From: Novosphingobium sp. 17-62-19
Lineage (GTDB): Bacteria > Pseudomonadota > Alphaproteobacteria > Sphingomonadales > Sphingomonadaceae
Assembly: GCF_002256775.1 (NCBI RefSeq)
Contig: NZ_NCII01000012.1
Location: 1-48,497, forward strand
Reading direction: 5' to 3'
DNA: 48,497 nt
Shown: positions 15,192 to 25,216 of the stretch, piece after piece
How the letters are laid out: each line of letters begins with the position of its first letter
Position numbering within the stretch: the stretch's first letter is position 1
Translations under genes and position numbers: made by a program
Notes under the pieces: model-generated
What the model was told of the DNA's origin: nothing
Seen by the model: the letters and a program-made list of their open reading frames with translations, nothing else
Databases searched by the model: none

Positions 15192-18137
15192 GTGATTCAA
15201 TCTAGCATACTCAAGCGCGCGGCGCTGAAGCGCTCGACGGCGGTTGCCGCCGTCACCCTCGCGCTGGTATCGCCAGCCGCTTTTGCACAGGAAGCTCAGG
15301 CTGAAGGTGAAGAGCCGGCACAAGCCATCGTCGTCACCGGTTCGCGCATTGCGCGCTCTGACGTGACCAGCGTTGCCCCGGTTTCGATCGTGGGTGCCGA
15401 AGAATTTCGTCTTTCTGGTACGGTAAACGCTGAAAACGTCCTCAACGCCCTGCCGCAGGTCATTCCGGGCACCACCTCGTTCTCGAACAACCCCGGTGGC
15501 GGCGTCGCCACGCTTGACCTTCGCGGTCTGGGCGCCCAGCGCACCATGGTGCTGGTCAATGGTCGCCGCTACATGTTCTACGGCACTGACCAGACCGTCG
15601 ATCTCAACACCATCCCGACTTTCCTGCTGAAGAATGTTGAAGTTGTGACCGGTGGTGGTTCGGCCGTGTACGGTTCGGACGCACTCGCTGGCGTCGTCAA
15701 CTTCCAGCTGCGCGACAATCTGCAGGGCCTCGAAGTGGGCGTGCAGCAGAGCCTGACTGGCCAAGGTGACGGCCGTCGCTTCAACGCCAATATCGCACTT
15801 GGCACCGAATTTGCCGACAATCGTGGCAACGTGACGGTCTACGGCGAATACAACAAGCGCGGCAGTGTGTTCCAGTCGGCGCGCGATTTCTCGCGCGTTG
15901 CATTGGCCGACAGCGGCGGTGCTCTTGCTGTGCAGGGGTCGCCCGGCGTGCCGCAGGGACGTCTGGTTGCCTCCCCGAACCTTCCAATTGGCACTGGTTC
16001 AAATTGTGACTCTACCCGAGGGGCCGTGGTAAACTGCTTCCCGATCGCTGCCGGGACCAATTACCCAGGCCTTGGCGCGTTCTTTGCGACGCCGGGCACG
16101 AGCCGTCCCTATACCGGCGCAGACAGCTATAACTTCGCACCCGTCAACTATCTGATGGTTCCGCAGGAGCGCTGGCTGCTTGGTGGCTATGGTGATTACG
16201 AAATCAACGCAAACGCCAAGGCCTACTTCGAATTCTCGTACGTCAACAACCGCGTCGAGAACGAACTGGCCGCAACTCCGGTCACACAGAATGTGGACTT
16301 CCAGCTGAGCGCTATTCAAGGCCTCGTTTCGGCCAGCGATTTTGCCCAGATGACGCAGATCGCCAATAACCAGCAGGCTGCGATCGCAGCGGCTGCAGGT
16401 CTTGGTGCGGCCAATCCTTACGGCGCATTCACGGCAGGCACCGGGCAGTTTGGAGCGCTTCAGCCAGGTTCGGTCCGCCTTCAGGTGAACACCCGCACCA
16501 CCGGCATCTCCTCGCGTAACGCTTCAGACGATCGCAGTGCATTCCGCGCTCTTGGCGGTGTGCGTGGCGATATCACTGACAGCATCCGCTACGATGCCTA
16601 CTACATGTACTCGCGCACCCGGAACTCGCAGATTCAGGAAGGCAACGTTTCGCGCAGCGCCTTCACGCGTCTGGCCGGCAACGGTACCTGCAATGTGTTC
16701 GGCTTTGAACAACTGAGCGATGCCTGCCTCAACTCGATCGCAATCCTTGCTCAGAACACCGTGATCTCGGAACTGCAGGTTGCACAGGCCAGCGTCACCG
16801 GTGACCTGTTCAAGTTTGGTTCTTCCAACGAACCAGTCCGCTTTGCTGTAGGCACCGAATGGCGTCAGATGGGCAGCGAGTTCATTCCTGATACTGCACT
16901 GTCTTCAGGCGACGTTGTCGGCTTCAACGCCGGTCAGCCCACCGAAGGCAGCTACACCGCGACCGAATTCTTCGGCGAACTTTCGGTGCCGCTAGTCCAG
17001 GACAGCTTCATCCACCGTCTCGAAATCGATGGTGCGGTCCGCTACTCTGACTATTCGCTTCAGGCAGTTGGTGGCGTGTGGGCTTATTCGGGCGGTGTTC
17101 GCTTCGCTCCGGTTCGCGACATCACGTTCCGTGGCCAGTATCAGCGCGCCATTCGTGCACCGAACGTGGGCGAACTGTTCGGCGGCCAGTCGGTCGGCTT
17201 CCCGACGGCAACCGATCCTTGCGCGACACCGACCGCAGAAACTGATCGCGCCACTTGCATTGCAACCGGTGTGCCGTCCTCTTCGTACGGTGCCGGTCTC
17301 GTTCTGCAGCCGGCAACGCAAATTCAGGGCGCATTCGGCGGAAACCCGAACCTGAGCGAAGAAGTTTCGGACACCTGGACGGCTGGTGTGGTCATTCAGC
17401 CGAGCTTCGTGCGTGGTCTGACACTGCAGGTAGATTACTTCGACATCAGCATCGACAAGTCGATTGCGACCGCTGGCGGTGGTGTGAATAACATCCTCAA
17501 CCTGTGCTATAACGTCATCAAGAACGCCAACAGCGCAATCTGCGGCCTGATCAGCCGTGACAGCCAGGGCATTATTTCTGGCCCGCCGTTTGTGGTCAGT
17601 GCCAACAACGCGAACCTCGCGTCGTTGGAAACGCGCGGTGTCGACTTCCAACTCGACTATGCCACCCGCGTGGGCTTTGGCATGTTCGGTGAAGAATCGC
17701 GCCTCGCCTTCAACCTGCTGGCAACCTACACCGACAAGTACACGTTCACTCCGCTTGTTGATCTGCCAGAAGACAACGTGCAGTGCGCAGGCAAGTTCGG
17801 CCTGAACTGCGGCGATCCGATCCCGAAGTTCAAGGCGAACAGCCGTCTGAGCTGGATCGACGGCCCGCTGACCACGTCAGTCCGCTGGCGCCATGTTGGC
17901 GCTACGGATGATGACACGGGTGGCCGTGTCGTTAATCGCATTGGTGCCTACAACGTCTTCGATCTGAGCCTGTCGGCTGAAGTGTCCGAAGGCGCAACCA
18001 TCAATGTTGGCGTCAACAACCTGTTCGACAAGGCTCCCCCGATCATCGGCAGCAACGCGCAGCAGGCCAACACCTACCCGAGCACCTTCGACGTGCTTGG
18101 TCGCGACTTCTTCGTATCGGCTCAGTTCCGCTTCTGA
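15192..18137 (+). CDS. TonB-dependent receptor
   Basis: Outer-membrane receptor of 981 residues. A signal peptide (about 1-32, ending AFAQ) is followed by a TonB-box-like AIVVTGSRI. The plug covers about 45-200: VLNALPQVIPG, LDLRGLGAQRTMVLVNGRRY, VEVVTGGGSAVYGSDALAGVVNFQLRDN. The large barrel ends in the classic C-terminal motif (FFVSAQFRF). The start codon is GTG with AGGAGG nine bases upstream. The subfamily (GSRI, then LVNGRR, length near 1000) differs from the phytase-linked and Hyu-linked receptors in this window. Its divergent neighbours are two 2OG-Fe(II) oxygenases, so the ligand may be a peptide or metabolite that they modify (inference). Confidence 0.92.
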   Translation: MIQSSILKRAALKRSTAVAAVTLALVSPAAFAQEAQAEGEEPAQAIVVTGSRIARSDVTSVAPVSIVGAEEFRLSGTVNAENVLNALPQVIPGTTSFSNNPGGGVATLDLRGLGAQRTMVLVNGRRYMFYGTDQTVDLNTIPTFLLKNVEVVTGGGSAVYGSDALAGVVNFQLRDNLQGLEVGVQQSLTGQGDGRRFNANIALGTEFADNRGNVTVYGEYNKRGSVFQSARDFSRVALADSGGALAVQGSPGVPQGRLVASPNLPIGTGSNCDSTRGAVVNCFPIAAGTNYPGLGAFFATPGTSRPYTGADSYNFAPVNYLMVPQERWLLGGYGDYEINANAKAYFEFSYVNNRVENELAATPVTQNVDFQLSAIQGLVSASDFAQMTQIANNQQAAIAAAAGLGAANPYGAFTAGTGQFGALQPGSVRLQVNTRTTGISSRNASDDRSAFRALGGVRGDITDSIRYDAYYMYSRTRNSQIQEGNVSRSAFTRLAGNGTCNVFGFEQLSDACLNSIAILAQNTVISELQVAQASVTGDLFKFGSSNEPVRFAVGTEWRQMGSEFIPDTALSSGDVVGFNAGQPTEGSYTATEFFGELSVPLVQDSFIHRLEIDGAVRYSDYSLQAVGGVWAYSGGVRFAPVRDITFRGQYQRAIRAPNVGELFGGQSVGFPTATDPCATPTAETDRATCIATGVPSSSYGAGLVLQPATQIQGAFGGNPNLSEEVSDTWTAGVVIQPSFVRGLTLQVDYFDISIDKSIATAGGGVNNILNLCYNVIKNANSAICGLISRDSQGIISGPPFVVSANNANLASLETRGVDFQLDYATRVGFGMFGEESRLAFNLLATYTDKYTFTPLVDLPEDNVQCAGKFGLNCGDPIPKFKANSRLSWIDGPLTTSVRWRHVGATDDDTGGRVVNRIGAYNVFDLSLSAEVSEGATINVGVNNLFDKAPPIIGSNAQQANTYPSTFDVLGRDFFVSAQFRF

Positions 18138-18160
18138 TCTGATTTGAAGTCTGCATAAGG

Positions 18161-18194
18161 AGGGGCGCCGAACCATGGTTCGGCGCCCCTTTTT
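18161..18194 (+). terminator. Rho-independent terminator of the TonB receptor gene
   Basis: A perfect 30-bp palindrome at 18161-18190 (arms AGGGGCGCCGAACCA and TGGTTCGGCGCCCCT) is followed directly by T5. It lies 24 bases past the receptor stop and in the convergent gap before the M23 peptidase gene. Confidence 0.93.
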
Positions 18195-18243
18195 GCGTTT
18201 GAAGGTATGACGCTACGGCGAGAGCTGGTCGTAGCCCGGCGGA

Positions 18244-19089
18244 TCAGGCCGCAGGGTTCAGCAGCAGCAGCGGATCAAGGCGGCTGCCACCCCACTTGAT
18301 CGACCAGTGCAGGTGCGGCCCGGTGGCGCGGCCCGTAGCGCCGATGCGGCCGAGCGGATCACCTCGCTTAACGCTGTCTCCTTCCTTCACCAGCAGCGAC
18401 GATCCGTGCAGGAACGCGCTGTTGAGACCCATGCCGTGATCGAGCATCAGCAGGTGGCCTTCGAGGCTGAACGCCTTGTCCGCCGCTGCGAGAATCACCA
18501 CGCCGTCAGCAGGGGCGACATAGACCGTACCGGCGCCACCTGCGATATCGAGGCCCGAATGGTAGGCGGCAGGCTCACCCTTGTAGATGCGCTGCGATCC
18601 GAAGCGGCCTGACAGGCGTCCGGGGGCGGGGCGCACGAAGTTCTGCCGCCACCCTTGCGCGCCGGTATCAAGGCTGCGCGCCGCGCCGATGCGCGCGAGT
18701 TCTGCCTTGCGCAGACGCATATAGGCCTCGTCGGTCACCCCACCGGGTTTGCGTGCGACATTGATGTGTTCGATGTTCCATGCGCGAGGGGCGATGGTCA
18801 GCGTCTCTGCTGCGGGTTTGCCGTTGGCGAACGATGCAACGAGATGGGCTGAGGTGCCTGCGTCCCGATCAAATGCAACCAGGAACGCACCGTCAGGGGC
18901 AAAAGGCACTGGTTTGCCATCTAGCGTGAGTGCCGACGCGCCGGGCGCAAGGCGTCCGCGCAACCAGCCGCCTTGTGTCAGACGGCCGCCGGGTTCGAGC
19001 GTGATCGGCCTAACCGGCGTATTGCCCAGCGTAAGCCCGGCGAGCAGCGTGGCAGACCCGGTGAGGAACTGGCGGCGCGGGAGGATCAT
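18244..19089 (-). CDS. M23-family (LytM-like) metallopeptidase, Tat-exported
   Basis: Probable periplasmic peptidoglycan endopeptidase of 281 residues. The N terminus has a twin-arginine motif (PRRQFLTG) and hydrophobic stretch, so Tat export is likely. The C-terminal peptidase domain (about 170-275) has the zinc ligands HxxxD (YHSGLDI), HxH (GPHLHW) and an upstream DHG. All metal-binding residues are present, so it may be active. I chose ATG 19089, ten bases after the DUF2093 stop. An earlier in-frame ATG at 19143 would overlap that gene and spoil the signal peptide. It forms a minus-strand operon with DUF2093 and xseA. Confidence 0.88.
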   Translation of the reverse strand: MILPRRQFLTGSATLLAGLTLGNTPVRPITLEPGGRLTQGGWLRGRLAPGASALTLDGKPVPFAPDGAFLVAFDRDAGTSAHLVASFANGKPAAETLTIAPRAWNIEHINVARKPGGVTDEAYMRLRKAELARIGAARSLDTGAQGWRQNFVRPAPGRLSGRFGSQRIYKGEPAAYHSGLDIAGGAGTVYVAPADGVVILAAADKAFSLEGHLLMLDHGMGLNSAFLHGSSLLVKEGDSVKRGDPLGRIGATGRATGPHLHWSIKWGGSRLDPLLLLNPAA

Positions 19090-19099
19090 ATCCTGCGGT

Positions 19100-19306
19100 T
19101 TACCCCTCAAGGTGGCGCTTCGTCGAGATTTCAGCCGTGGCATAAGCCTCCTGCCGCTGCGCGCACCAGTAACGCAAGGCGTCGAGCGGGATCTGTGCGC
19201 CGCTCACCGCGCACAGAACGTGATCACCGCCCGAAAGCTGGCGGAAGCTGCCGGGGAGGTAGTGAAGGCGCGCAAGGCGACCGGATTGGGACATCAACAT
19301 GAGCAC
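19100..19306 (-). CDS. DUF2093-family protein
   Basis: Small conserved alphaproteobacterial protein of 68 residues (or 64 if the in-frame ATG at 19294 is used). The whole sequence fits DUF2093: RLARLHYLPGSF, GDHVLCAVSGAQIPLDALRYW, then RQEAYATAE. Cys residues in LCAVSG and RYWC could bind metal, but this is speculation. Function is unknown. It sits 20 bases after the xseA stop and ten bases before the M23 peptidase start, a single operon. Confidence 0.85.
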   Translation of the reverse strand: MLMLMSQSGRLARLHYLPGSFRQLSGGDHVLCAVSGAQIPLDALRYWCAQRQEAYATAEISTKRHLEG

Positions 19307-19326
19307 AATGTAGCGGCTCTGCGCGC

Positions 19327-20805
19327 TTAGAACAATTCCTGCTGTCCGGCGCGCGGCGCAGGCGGACGCGGTTTGGGTGCTGGGCGAGGTGTGGGGGCCG
19401 TTCCACCAGTGCTGACATCAAGCGTGCCGTCTGCGAATTTCAGCGTCAGGCTAGGCCGATTGGCGGCAGTCGCGCGGTCCTTGACCAGTTGACCGTCAGC
19501 GTCGGTGACAAGCACATAGCCGCGCTTGAGCGGGGCTTCCGGGTCCAACGACAGGCGCAAGCGGTCCAACGCCATCACCTTTGCACGCGCATGTTCGATG
19601 CGCTGGAGCAAAACTTCGGGACGCAACCGGCGAGCGGCGAGCCGTTCGGCCTCGCGATCCACTCGCGCGGTGAGCAGTGAGGGCCTCAGCGCTCCGGCAT
19701 GGCGGGCCAGCAATGATCCGGCAATTTCGGTGCGGTGCAGCAGCGCGCGACGCAAACGCTCGGCCAGATCGTCGACGCGCTGGGCCTGACCTTGCAGCAA
19801 GGTCTGCGGCTGAGGCAGCCGCTGGCTGCGGGCCTCAAGGCGCTCCTTGGCCTGAGCAAGCTGGCGGGCAAGGGCGCGACGCTGCCGGGCATTTAGATCG
19901 GCAACGAAGGCCGCAAGTTCGGCTTGCACCGGCACCGCCAGTTCGGCAGCAGCAGTGGGCGTGGGTGCGCGCAAATCAGCCGCGAAATCGCTCAGCGTTG
20001 TGTCCGTCTCATGCCCCACGGCGCTGATGATCGGGATGGTGCAATCCGCCACGGCGCGGACGACTTCCTCTTCATTGAAGCACCACAAGTCTTCGATGGA
20101 GCCGCCACCGCGCGCAACGATGACCAGATCAGGGCGCGGGATGGAGCCCCCCTCTGGCAAGGCCGAAAAGCCACGCACGGCATTGGCCACTTGCGCACCT
20201 GCGCCCTGCCCCTGTACCAGCACCGGCCAGACGACGACCCGCGTGGGAAAACGGTCCGACAGGCGGTGGAGAATGTCGCGAATGACTGCGCCGGTGGGCG
20301 ATGTGACTACGCCGATAACGCGCGGCAGGAATGGCAGCGCCTTTTTGCGCGCTGGATCAAACAGACCTTCGGCCTCAAGCCGCGCCTTGAGCTTTGCCAG
20401 CAGCGCCAGCAGCGCGCCTTCGCCCGCAATCTCCATGCGGTCGATGACGATCTGGTAGTTCGAACGACCGGGATAGGTTGTCAGCTTGCCGGTGGCGATC
20501 ACTTCCACGCCGTCTTCAGGGCGGAAGTTCAGGCGCTGCACATTGCCGCGCCACATCACGCCATCAAGCCGCGCACTCTCGTCCTTCAGGCTCACGTAGA
20601 GATGGCCAGAGGCGGCGCGTTTAACGCCCGAAAGCTCGCCCCGCACGCGCACGAAGCCGAAACGATCTTCAACCGTGCGCTTCAGCAACGCCGAAATCTC
20701 GGAGATGGAAAGCGCCGGAGCGTTGTCGCCAGCCGATTCCCTCGCTAGTAGCCCGCCCGAGCCACTTGTATCGTCGTCATCATAGGGCGCGGAAGGGAAT
20801 GCCAT
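19327..20805 (-). CDS. xseA: Exodeoxyribonuclease VII large subunit
   Basis: Catalytic subunit of the single-strand nuclease ExoVII (492 residues), which trims single-stranded DNA in repair. The N-terminal OB-fold (about 30-125; [29 protein letters not shown]) is followed by the nuclease core: [37 protein letters not shown] and [29 protein letters not shown] coiled, basic region and a Pro-rich tail follow. The ATG at 20805 has AGGA six bases upstream. It lies base-to-base on the purD start: the four bases CATG at 20803-20806 carry both start codons. The small subunit xseB is not in the window. Confidence 0.95.
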   Translation of the reverse strand: MAFPSAPYDDDDTSGSGGLLARESAGDNAPALSISEISALLKRTVEDRFGFVRVRGELSGVKRAASGHLYVSLKDESARLDGVMWRGNVQRLNFRPEDGVEVIATGKLTTYPGRSNYQIVIDRMEIAGEGALLALLAKLKARLEAEGLFDPARKKALPFLPRVIGVVTSPTGAVIRDILHRLSDRFPTRVVVWPVLVQGQGAGAQVANAVRGFSALPEGGSIPRPDLVIVARGGGSIEDLWCFNEEEVVRAVADCTIPIISAVGHETDTTLSDFAADLRAPTPTAAAELAVPVQAELAAFVADLNARQRRALARQLAQAKERLEARSQRLPQPQTLLQGQAQRVDDLAERLRRALLHRTEIAGSLLARHAGALRPSLLTARVDREAERLAARRLRPEVLLQRIEHARAKVMALDRLRLSLDPEAPLKRGYVLVTDADGQLVKDRATAANRPSLTLKFADGTLDVSTGGTAPTPRPAPKPRPPAPRAGQQELF

Positions 20806-22090
20806 GAATATCCTGCTGCTGGGATCGGGTGGGCGCGAACATGCCCTCAGCTGGAAACTGGCGCAATCGCCGCTGCTGGACAAGCTCTATGCTGCACCCG
20901 GCAACCCCGGCATCGCCGATCATGCACAGATCGTTGTCTTGGACGTGACCGATCATGCGGCGGTGGTGACCTTTTGTGAAACAAATCGCATTGGCCTGAT
21001 TGTGGTCGGCCCGGAAGCACCACTGGTGGATGGGCTGACGGATTCGCTGCGCGGAGCAGGCTTTTCGGTGTTCGGACCAAGCCGCGCAGCGGCGCAGCTG
21101 GAAGGGTCTAAGGGCTTTACCAAGGATCTGTGTGCGCGGGCTGATATTCCAACTGCAGGCTACGTCCGCGCCAGATCGCTGGACGAGGCACGCGCCGCCT
21201 TGGCCGATTTTGGCGCACCGGTGGTGATCAAGGCCGATGGACTGGCAGCGGGCAAGGGCGTGGTGGTGGCCATGACCATGGCCGAAGCCGAAGCCGCCGT
21301 GGACGACATGTTCGACGGCGCATTCGGGTCTGCGGGCGCCGAAGTGGTGATCGAGGAATTCCTGACCGGCGAGGAGGCGAGTTTCTTCGCCCTGACCGAT
21401 GGCGCAACGATCGTATCGTTTGGCTCAGCGCAGGATCACAAGCGCGTGGGCGATGGCGATACGGGCCCCAATACCGGCGGCATGGGCGCCTACAGCCCGG
21501 CCCGCGTGCTGACCCCCGAACTGGAAGCGCTGGCGATTGCGCAGATCGTGGCACCCACTGTGAAGGCCATGGCGGACGAGGGAACGCCCTATTCCGGCGT
21601 GCTCTATGCCGGATTGATGCTGACCGAGCAGGGTCCAAAGCTGATCGAATACAACGCACGCTTCGGGGACCCCGAATGCCAGGTGTTGATGATGCGGCTT
21701 GAGACCGATCTCGTTGAACTGCTGCTGGCCTGTGCCGACAACAAGCTTTCCAGCATCCAGCCTCCGCGCTTTTCGTCCGATGTGGCGATGACTGTGGTGA
21801 TGGCAGCGCAGGGCTATCCGGGCACGCCGAAGAAGGGCGGCAGGATCGATCATATTCCAGCAGCGGAAGCGGGCGGGGCAAAGGTGTTCCACGCGGGTAC
21901 TGCGCTTTCAGCCGACGGAGTCCTTTCGGCCAATGGCGGGCGCGTACTGAACGTGACGGCCAAGGGGCAAAGCGTGAAAGCTGCGCGCAATGCAGCTTAT
22001 GCAGCGGTCGATACCATCAGCTTCCCCGAAGGCTTCTGCCGCCGTGACATAGGCTGGCGCGAGATTGAACGGGAAGAGGCAGAGGGCTGA
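20804..22090 (+). CDS. purD: Phosphoribosylamine-glycine ligase (GAR synthetase)
   Basis: Second enzyme of de novo purine synthesis: it joins glycine to phosphoribosylamine using ATP. At 428 residues it has family length. The N-terminal domain has [13 protein letters not shown], then [15 protein letters not shown]. The ATP-grasp core has [35 protein letters not shown], and [13 protein letters not shown] with the Mg-binding Glu and Asn. The ATG has GGAAGGG about seven bases upstream, inside the xseA coding region. The divergent start codons overlap by two bases, so each gene's promoter must lie in the other. Confidence 0.97.
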   Translation: MNILLLGSGGREHALSWKLAQSPLLDKLYAAPGNPGIADHAQIVVLDVTDHAAVVTFCETNRIGLIVVGPEAPLVDGLTDSLRGAGFSVFGPSRAAAQLEGSKGFTKDLCARADIPTAGYVRARSLDEARAALADFGAPVVIKADGLAAGKGVVVAMTMAEAEAAVDDMFDGAFGSAGAEVVIEEFLTGEEASFFALTDGATIVSFGSAQDHKRVGDGDTGPNTGGMGAYSPARVLTPELEALAIAQIVAPTVKAMADEGTPYSGVLYAGLMLTEQGPKLIEYNARFGDPECQVLMMRLETDLVELLLACADNKLSSIQPPRFSSDVAMTVVMAAQGYPGTPKKGGRIDHIPAAEAGGAKVFHAGTALSADGVLSANGGRVLNVTAKGQSVKAARNAAYAAVDTISFPEGFCRRDIGWREIEREEAEG

Positions 22091-22102
22091 CGCCCTCCTG
22101 CC
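22078..22102. terminator. Hairpin between convergent purD and CoA-transferase genes
   Basis: GGCAG-AGGGC (22078-22087) pairs with GCCCTCCTGCC (22092-22102), with one bulged base and the loop TGAC. It overlaps the purD stop and abuts the CoA-transferase stop at 22103. It has no U-run on either side. Confidence 0.4.
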
Positions 22103-23311
22103 TCAGATCACTCCGTTGGCTGCCATCGCAGCCAGTTCTGCCTCGCTCAGCCCGAGCAATTCGCCATAGATCTCGGCATTGTGCTGGCCTACCTTCGAAG
22201 GCGCAGGCCGACGCACCGAGCCGGGTGTGGCCGACAGTTTAGGGAAGCTCGACTGCATCTTGAGCGGGCCGAAGCGTTCGGTCTCCACCTCGATGATCGC
22301 CTCGCGCGCCTGAAAATGTGGATCGGCCAACATGTCGGGCGCGCGATAGACGCGGCCTGCGGGGATCGAATGCTCGATCATCAGCGCATCCACCTCCTCA
22401 ATGGTAAGGGTGCGCGTCCACGCGTTGATCAGGGTATCCAGTTCGTCCTGATTCTCGCCACGGGCAAGGTGGGTGGCATAACGCGGATCATCCCCCAGTT
22501 CGGGGCGACCCATCGCTGTGGCAAGTCGCTTCCACAGCGAATCCTTGTTCGCGCCGATCATGAATTCGCCGTCCTTGCAGGAATAGACGTTGGACGGGGC
22601 AATGCCCTTCAGCACAGAACCGGAGCGTTCGCGGATATACCCGCTCCGGTCATATTCGGGCACAAGACCTTCCATCACCTGCAGCACGGATTCATACAGG
22701 GCGGCATCGACCACCTGCCCGCGCCCGGTCTGCGCGCGCTCGTGCAGCGCCGCCAGAACGCCCATGCAGCCGTATGTGGCGGTCAGCGTGTCGCCGATGG
22801 AAATGCCCATGCGACTTGGCGCGCGGTCGGGCTCGCCCACGATATAGCGCCAGCCGCCCATCGCTTCGCCAATGCCGCCGAACCCTGCGCGATCCGAATA
22901 AGGGCCGGTCTGGCCATAGCCCGACATGCGCGCGATGATCAGGCCCGGCTGTTCTGCCAGCAGAACGTCTGGGCCAAGGCCCCATTTCTCCATCGTGCCG
23001 GGCTTGAAGTTCTCGATCAGCACATCTGCTTGGGAGATCAGCTTGCGCACAAGTGCCTGCCCCTCGGCCACGCGCAAGTTGGCGCTGACTGAGCGCTTGT
23101 TGCGCGCGATCACTTCCCACTGCACCTTTTCCGCGCCCTGGCCCCATTCGCGCATGGGGTCACCGGTTACCGGCGGCTCCACCTTGATCACATCGGCACC
23201 CATATCGCCCAGCAACTGGCCGCAGAACGGACCTGCGAGAAGCTGGCCGAGTTCGACAACGCGGATGTTGCGCAAAGCGCCGGGGTTATTGCCGGAATTG
23301 TGGGCAGTCAT
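22103..23311 (-). CDS. CaiB/BaiF-family (class III) CoA-transferase
   Basis: Enzyme of 402 residues that moves CoA between carboxylic acids through an aspartyl-CoA intermediate. Family features: IRVVELGQLLAGPFCGQLLGDMGADVIKVEPP near the N terminus, RNKRSVSANLR, ADVLIENFKPGTMEKWGLG, ISGYGQTGPY-type MSGYGQTGPYSDRAGF, and the catalytic Asp region (MGISIGD). The ATG at 23311 has GGAG eight bases upstream, inside the end of hyuB; a longer in-frame start at 23344 lies before it. The stop of hyuB is five bases upstream. This is the last gene of a four-gene operon (lyase, HyuA, HyuB, CoA-transferase), suggesting activation of the HyuAB product or its acid partner. Confidence 0.9.
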   Translation of the reverse strand: MTAHNSGNNPGALRNIRVVELGQLLAGPFCGQLLGDMGADVIKVEPPVTGDPMREWGQGAEKVQWEVIARNKRSVSANLRVAEGQALVRKLISQADVLIENFKPGTMEKWGLGPDVLLAEQPGLIIARMSGYGQTGPYSDRAGFGGIGEAMGGWRYIVGEPDRAPSRMGISIGDTLTATYGCMGVLAALHERAQTGRGQVVDAALYESVLQVMEGLVPEYDRSGYIRERSGSVLKGIAPSNVYSCKDGEFMIGANKDSLWKRLATAMGRPELGDDPRYATHLARGENQDELDTLINAWTRTLTIEEVDALMIEHSIPAGRVYRAPDMLADPHFQAREAIIEVETERFGPLKMQSSFPKLSATPGSVRRPAPSKVGQHNAEIYGELLGLSEAELAAMAANGVI

Positions 23312-23316
23312 TGTAA

Positions 23317-25203
23317 TTACTCCGCCGCTTCCAGAAGCGGCCATTCAGGTTGGATCGGCGCAGGGAGGCCAGTTTCCGCCTCACAATTGGCGCGCAAAGC
23401 TTCGATCCCCGGCCCGTAGTTGAAAAGCGGAAGTTCACCACGGCTGCTGCGAAGTTCGGCGCGCAAAGCCTCGGTTGCCTCTACATCAATCACGCCATTA
23501 TCATCTGCGACCACGCCATAAGCCTTTGCGCCTTCAACGGTGACCAAGCCCTGCCGGATTTCGAGACCAACGAGAGCGGGATCACGCGCCAGAGCATCGC
23601 CCCAACCGCCGCCGCCCCATGTGATGAAGTGCAGCATGTCGCCAGCTTCCACGTCTACGTCTTCGACCTTGTTGCCGACGATGATCTGCGAGCCATCAGC
23701 CTTTTCGAGAATCTTGCGCGCGCGTGCGCCCGGCTCGCCACCATTGACGCCCCATGGCGGCACGAACCAGCGGTCATCGTGGATCGCGATGGTGCCTTTG
23801 GACAGGAACCGGTAGGTCATGCGGATGCCGTTGCCGCCGCGATGGAGGCCCGCGCCGCCCGAATCCGGCTCGCACTCGTAGCGTTCGATCACCATCGGGA
23901 AGTAGCGCTCAAGGAATTCGTTGGGCACGTTGGTAAAGCCCGGCCAGAGCGAATGGCCGTCCGGCCCATCGCCCATCGGGCGGCCCGGAATGCCGCCGAA
24001 GCCGATCTGGAACAGTTGAAACCATTCGGCATTCTTGCCCGCGCGCTCATCATCGCCCGAATAGAACAGGTGCGGGCTTGAAGAGAACCCGGCAGCGTTG
24101 AGGAATTCGGGCGTCTTCTGGCCGAGCAGTCCCCCCAGAATGTCAAAGATACGGCCAAGCGCGTGGGTGCGGCCTGAAAGCGCGGCAGGGAATTTGGGCT
24201 TGAGCAGCGATCCTTCTGGGATGCGCACATCGATCAGATCGTAGAACCCGTCGTTGAACAGGATCTGCGGATCAAACACCATGATCATGTAGATGCCAAA
24301 GAACATCTTGAACATGTTCTCGTTCAGCAGGAAATTGATCGAGGCGACCGATTGCGGATCGGTGCCCGTGAAATCAAGCACAACGCGGCCGTCCTCTCGC
24401 CACATCGTGCATTTGATCTTGTAGGGGCCAAAGCCCATGCCATCATCGCAAATGTAGTCTTCGAAGCTGACCGGCTCTTCCGCGATGGCCATGCCGATCA
24501 GCGCCTTCATTGCGCGATGGTTGCGCGCCAGCAGTTCCTGCGTGGCCGAGACATAGACGTCATCGCCGAACCGCTCGGCCATTTCCACCACGCGACGCGC
24601 TGCCACGCGGCAGGCGGCGATCAGAGCGTTAAGGTCTGCCGCGCACCAGTCAGGCTTGCGGGTCTGGTGCATGACGAGGCGGATCAGGTCTTCGTTGTAT
24701 TCGCCCTTCCTCCAGATCTTCACCGGCGGGATGCGCACGCCCTCTTCGAAAATTGAGCGCGCGTTGATCGGCATGGAGCCGACGACCTTGCCCCCGATGT
24801 CGGACTGGTGGCCGAACATCGACGTATAGGCGATCAGGCGTCCGTCCTTGAACACCGGCAGCAGGACCAGCCAGTCGTTCGAATGGCTGACCGCGCCGCC
24901 GACCGAATAGGGATCGGACAGGAAGATCATGTCGCCGTCTTCGAGCGTGCCTGCATAGTTATCGAGGAAGCCGCCGATGAAGCTGCCGAACTGGCCGACG
25001 ATCATCTTGCCGGTGTGATCGGCAATCAGCGGGAAAGCATCGCCCTGCTCGCGGATGCCGGGCGACATCGCGGTGCGCACCAGCGTGGCGTCCATCTCGA
25101 TGCGCGCGTTGCGCAGCGCGTTCTCGATAATGTCGAGTGTGACGGGGTCGATGGGGATGCGGTTGAAGGGCGTTTCGTTGGTCTGGATGATGGTTGCAGG
25201 CAT
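23317..25203 (-). CDS. Hydantoinase B/oxoprolinase-family subunit (HyuB-like)
   Basis: Partner of the HyuA-like subunit (628 residues). Family features: DPVTLDIIENALRNARIEMDATLVRTAMSPGIREQGD near the N terminus, then LIADHTGKMIVGQFGSFIGG, DGDMIFLSDPYSVGGAVSHSNDW, HQSDIGGKVVGSMP, and near the C terminus EPDSGGAGLHRGGNGIRMTYRFL and ITWGGGGWGD. These are shared by hydantoinase B, 5-oxoprolinase and acetone/acetophenone carboxylase subunits, so the reaction could be ATP-dependent ring opening of an N-heterocycle or carboxylation of a ketone. It lies 13 bases after hyuA. The sequence does not decide the substrate. Confidence 0.92.
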   Translation of the reverse strand: MPATIIQTNETPFNRIPIDPVTLDIIENALRNARIEMDATLVRTAMSPGIREQGDAFPLIADHTGKMIVGQFGSFIGGFLDNYAGTLEDGDMIFLSDPYSVGGAVSHSNDWLVLLPVFKDGRLIAYTSMFGHQSDIGGKVVGSMPINARSIFEEGVRIPPVKIWRKGEYNEDLIRLVMHQTRKPDWCAADLNALIAACRVAARRVVEMAERFGDDVYVSATQELLARNHRAMKALIGMAIAEEPVSFEDYICDDGMGFGPYKIKCTMWREDGRVVLDFTGTDPQSVASINFLLNENMFKMFFGIYMIMVFDPQILFNDGFYDLIDVRIPEGSLLKPKFPAALSGRTHALGRIFDILGGLLGQKTPEFLNAAGFSSSPHLFYSGDDERAGKNAEWFQLFQIGFGGIPGRPMGDGPDGHSLWPGFTNVPNEFLERYFPMVIERYECEPDSGGAGLHRGGNGIRMTYRFLSKGTIAIHDDRWFVPPWGVNGGEPGARARKILEKADGSQIIVGNKVEDVDVEAGDMLHFITWGGGGWGDALARDPALVGLEIRQGLVTVEGAKAYGVVADDNGVIDVEATEALRAELRSSRGELPLFNYGPGIEALRANCEAETGLPAPIQPEWPLLEAAE

Positions 25204-25216
25204 GGCTGATGCTCCC

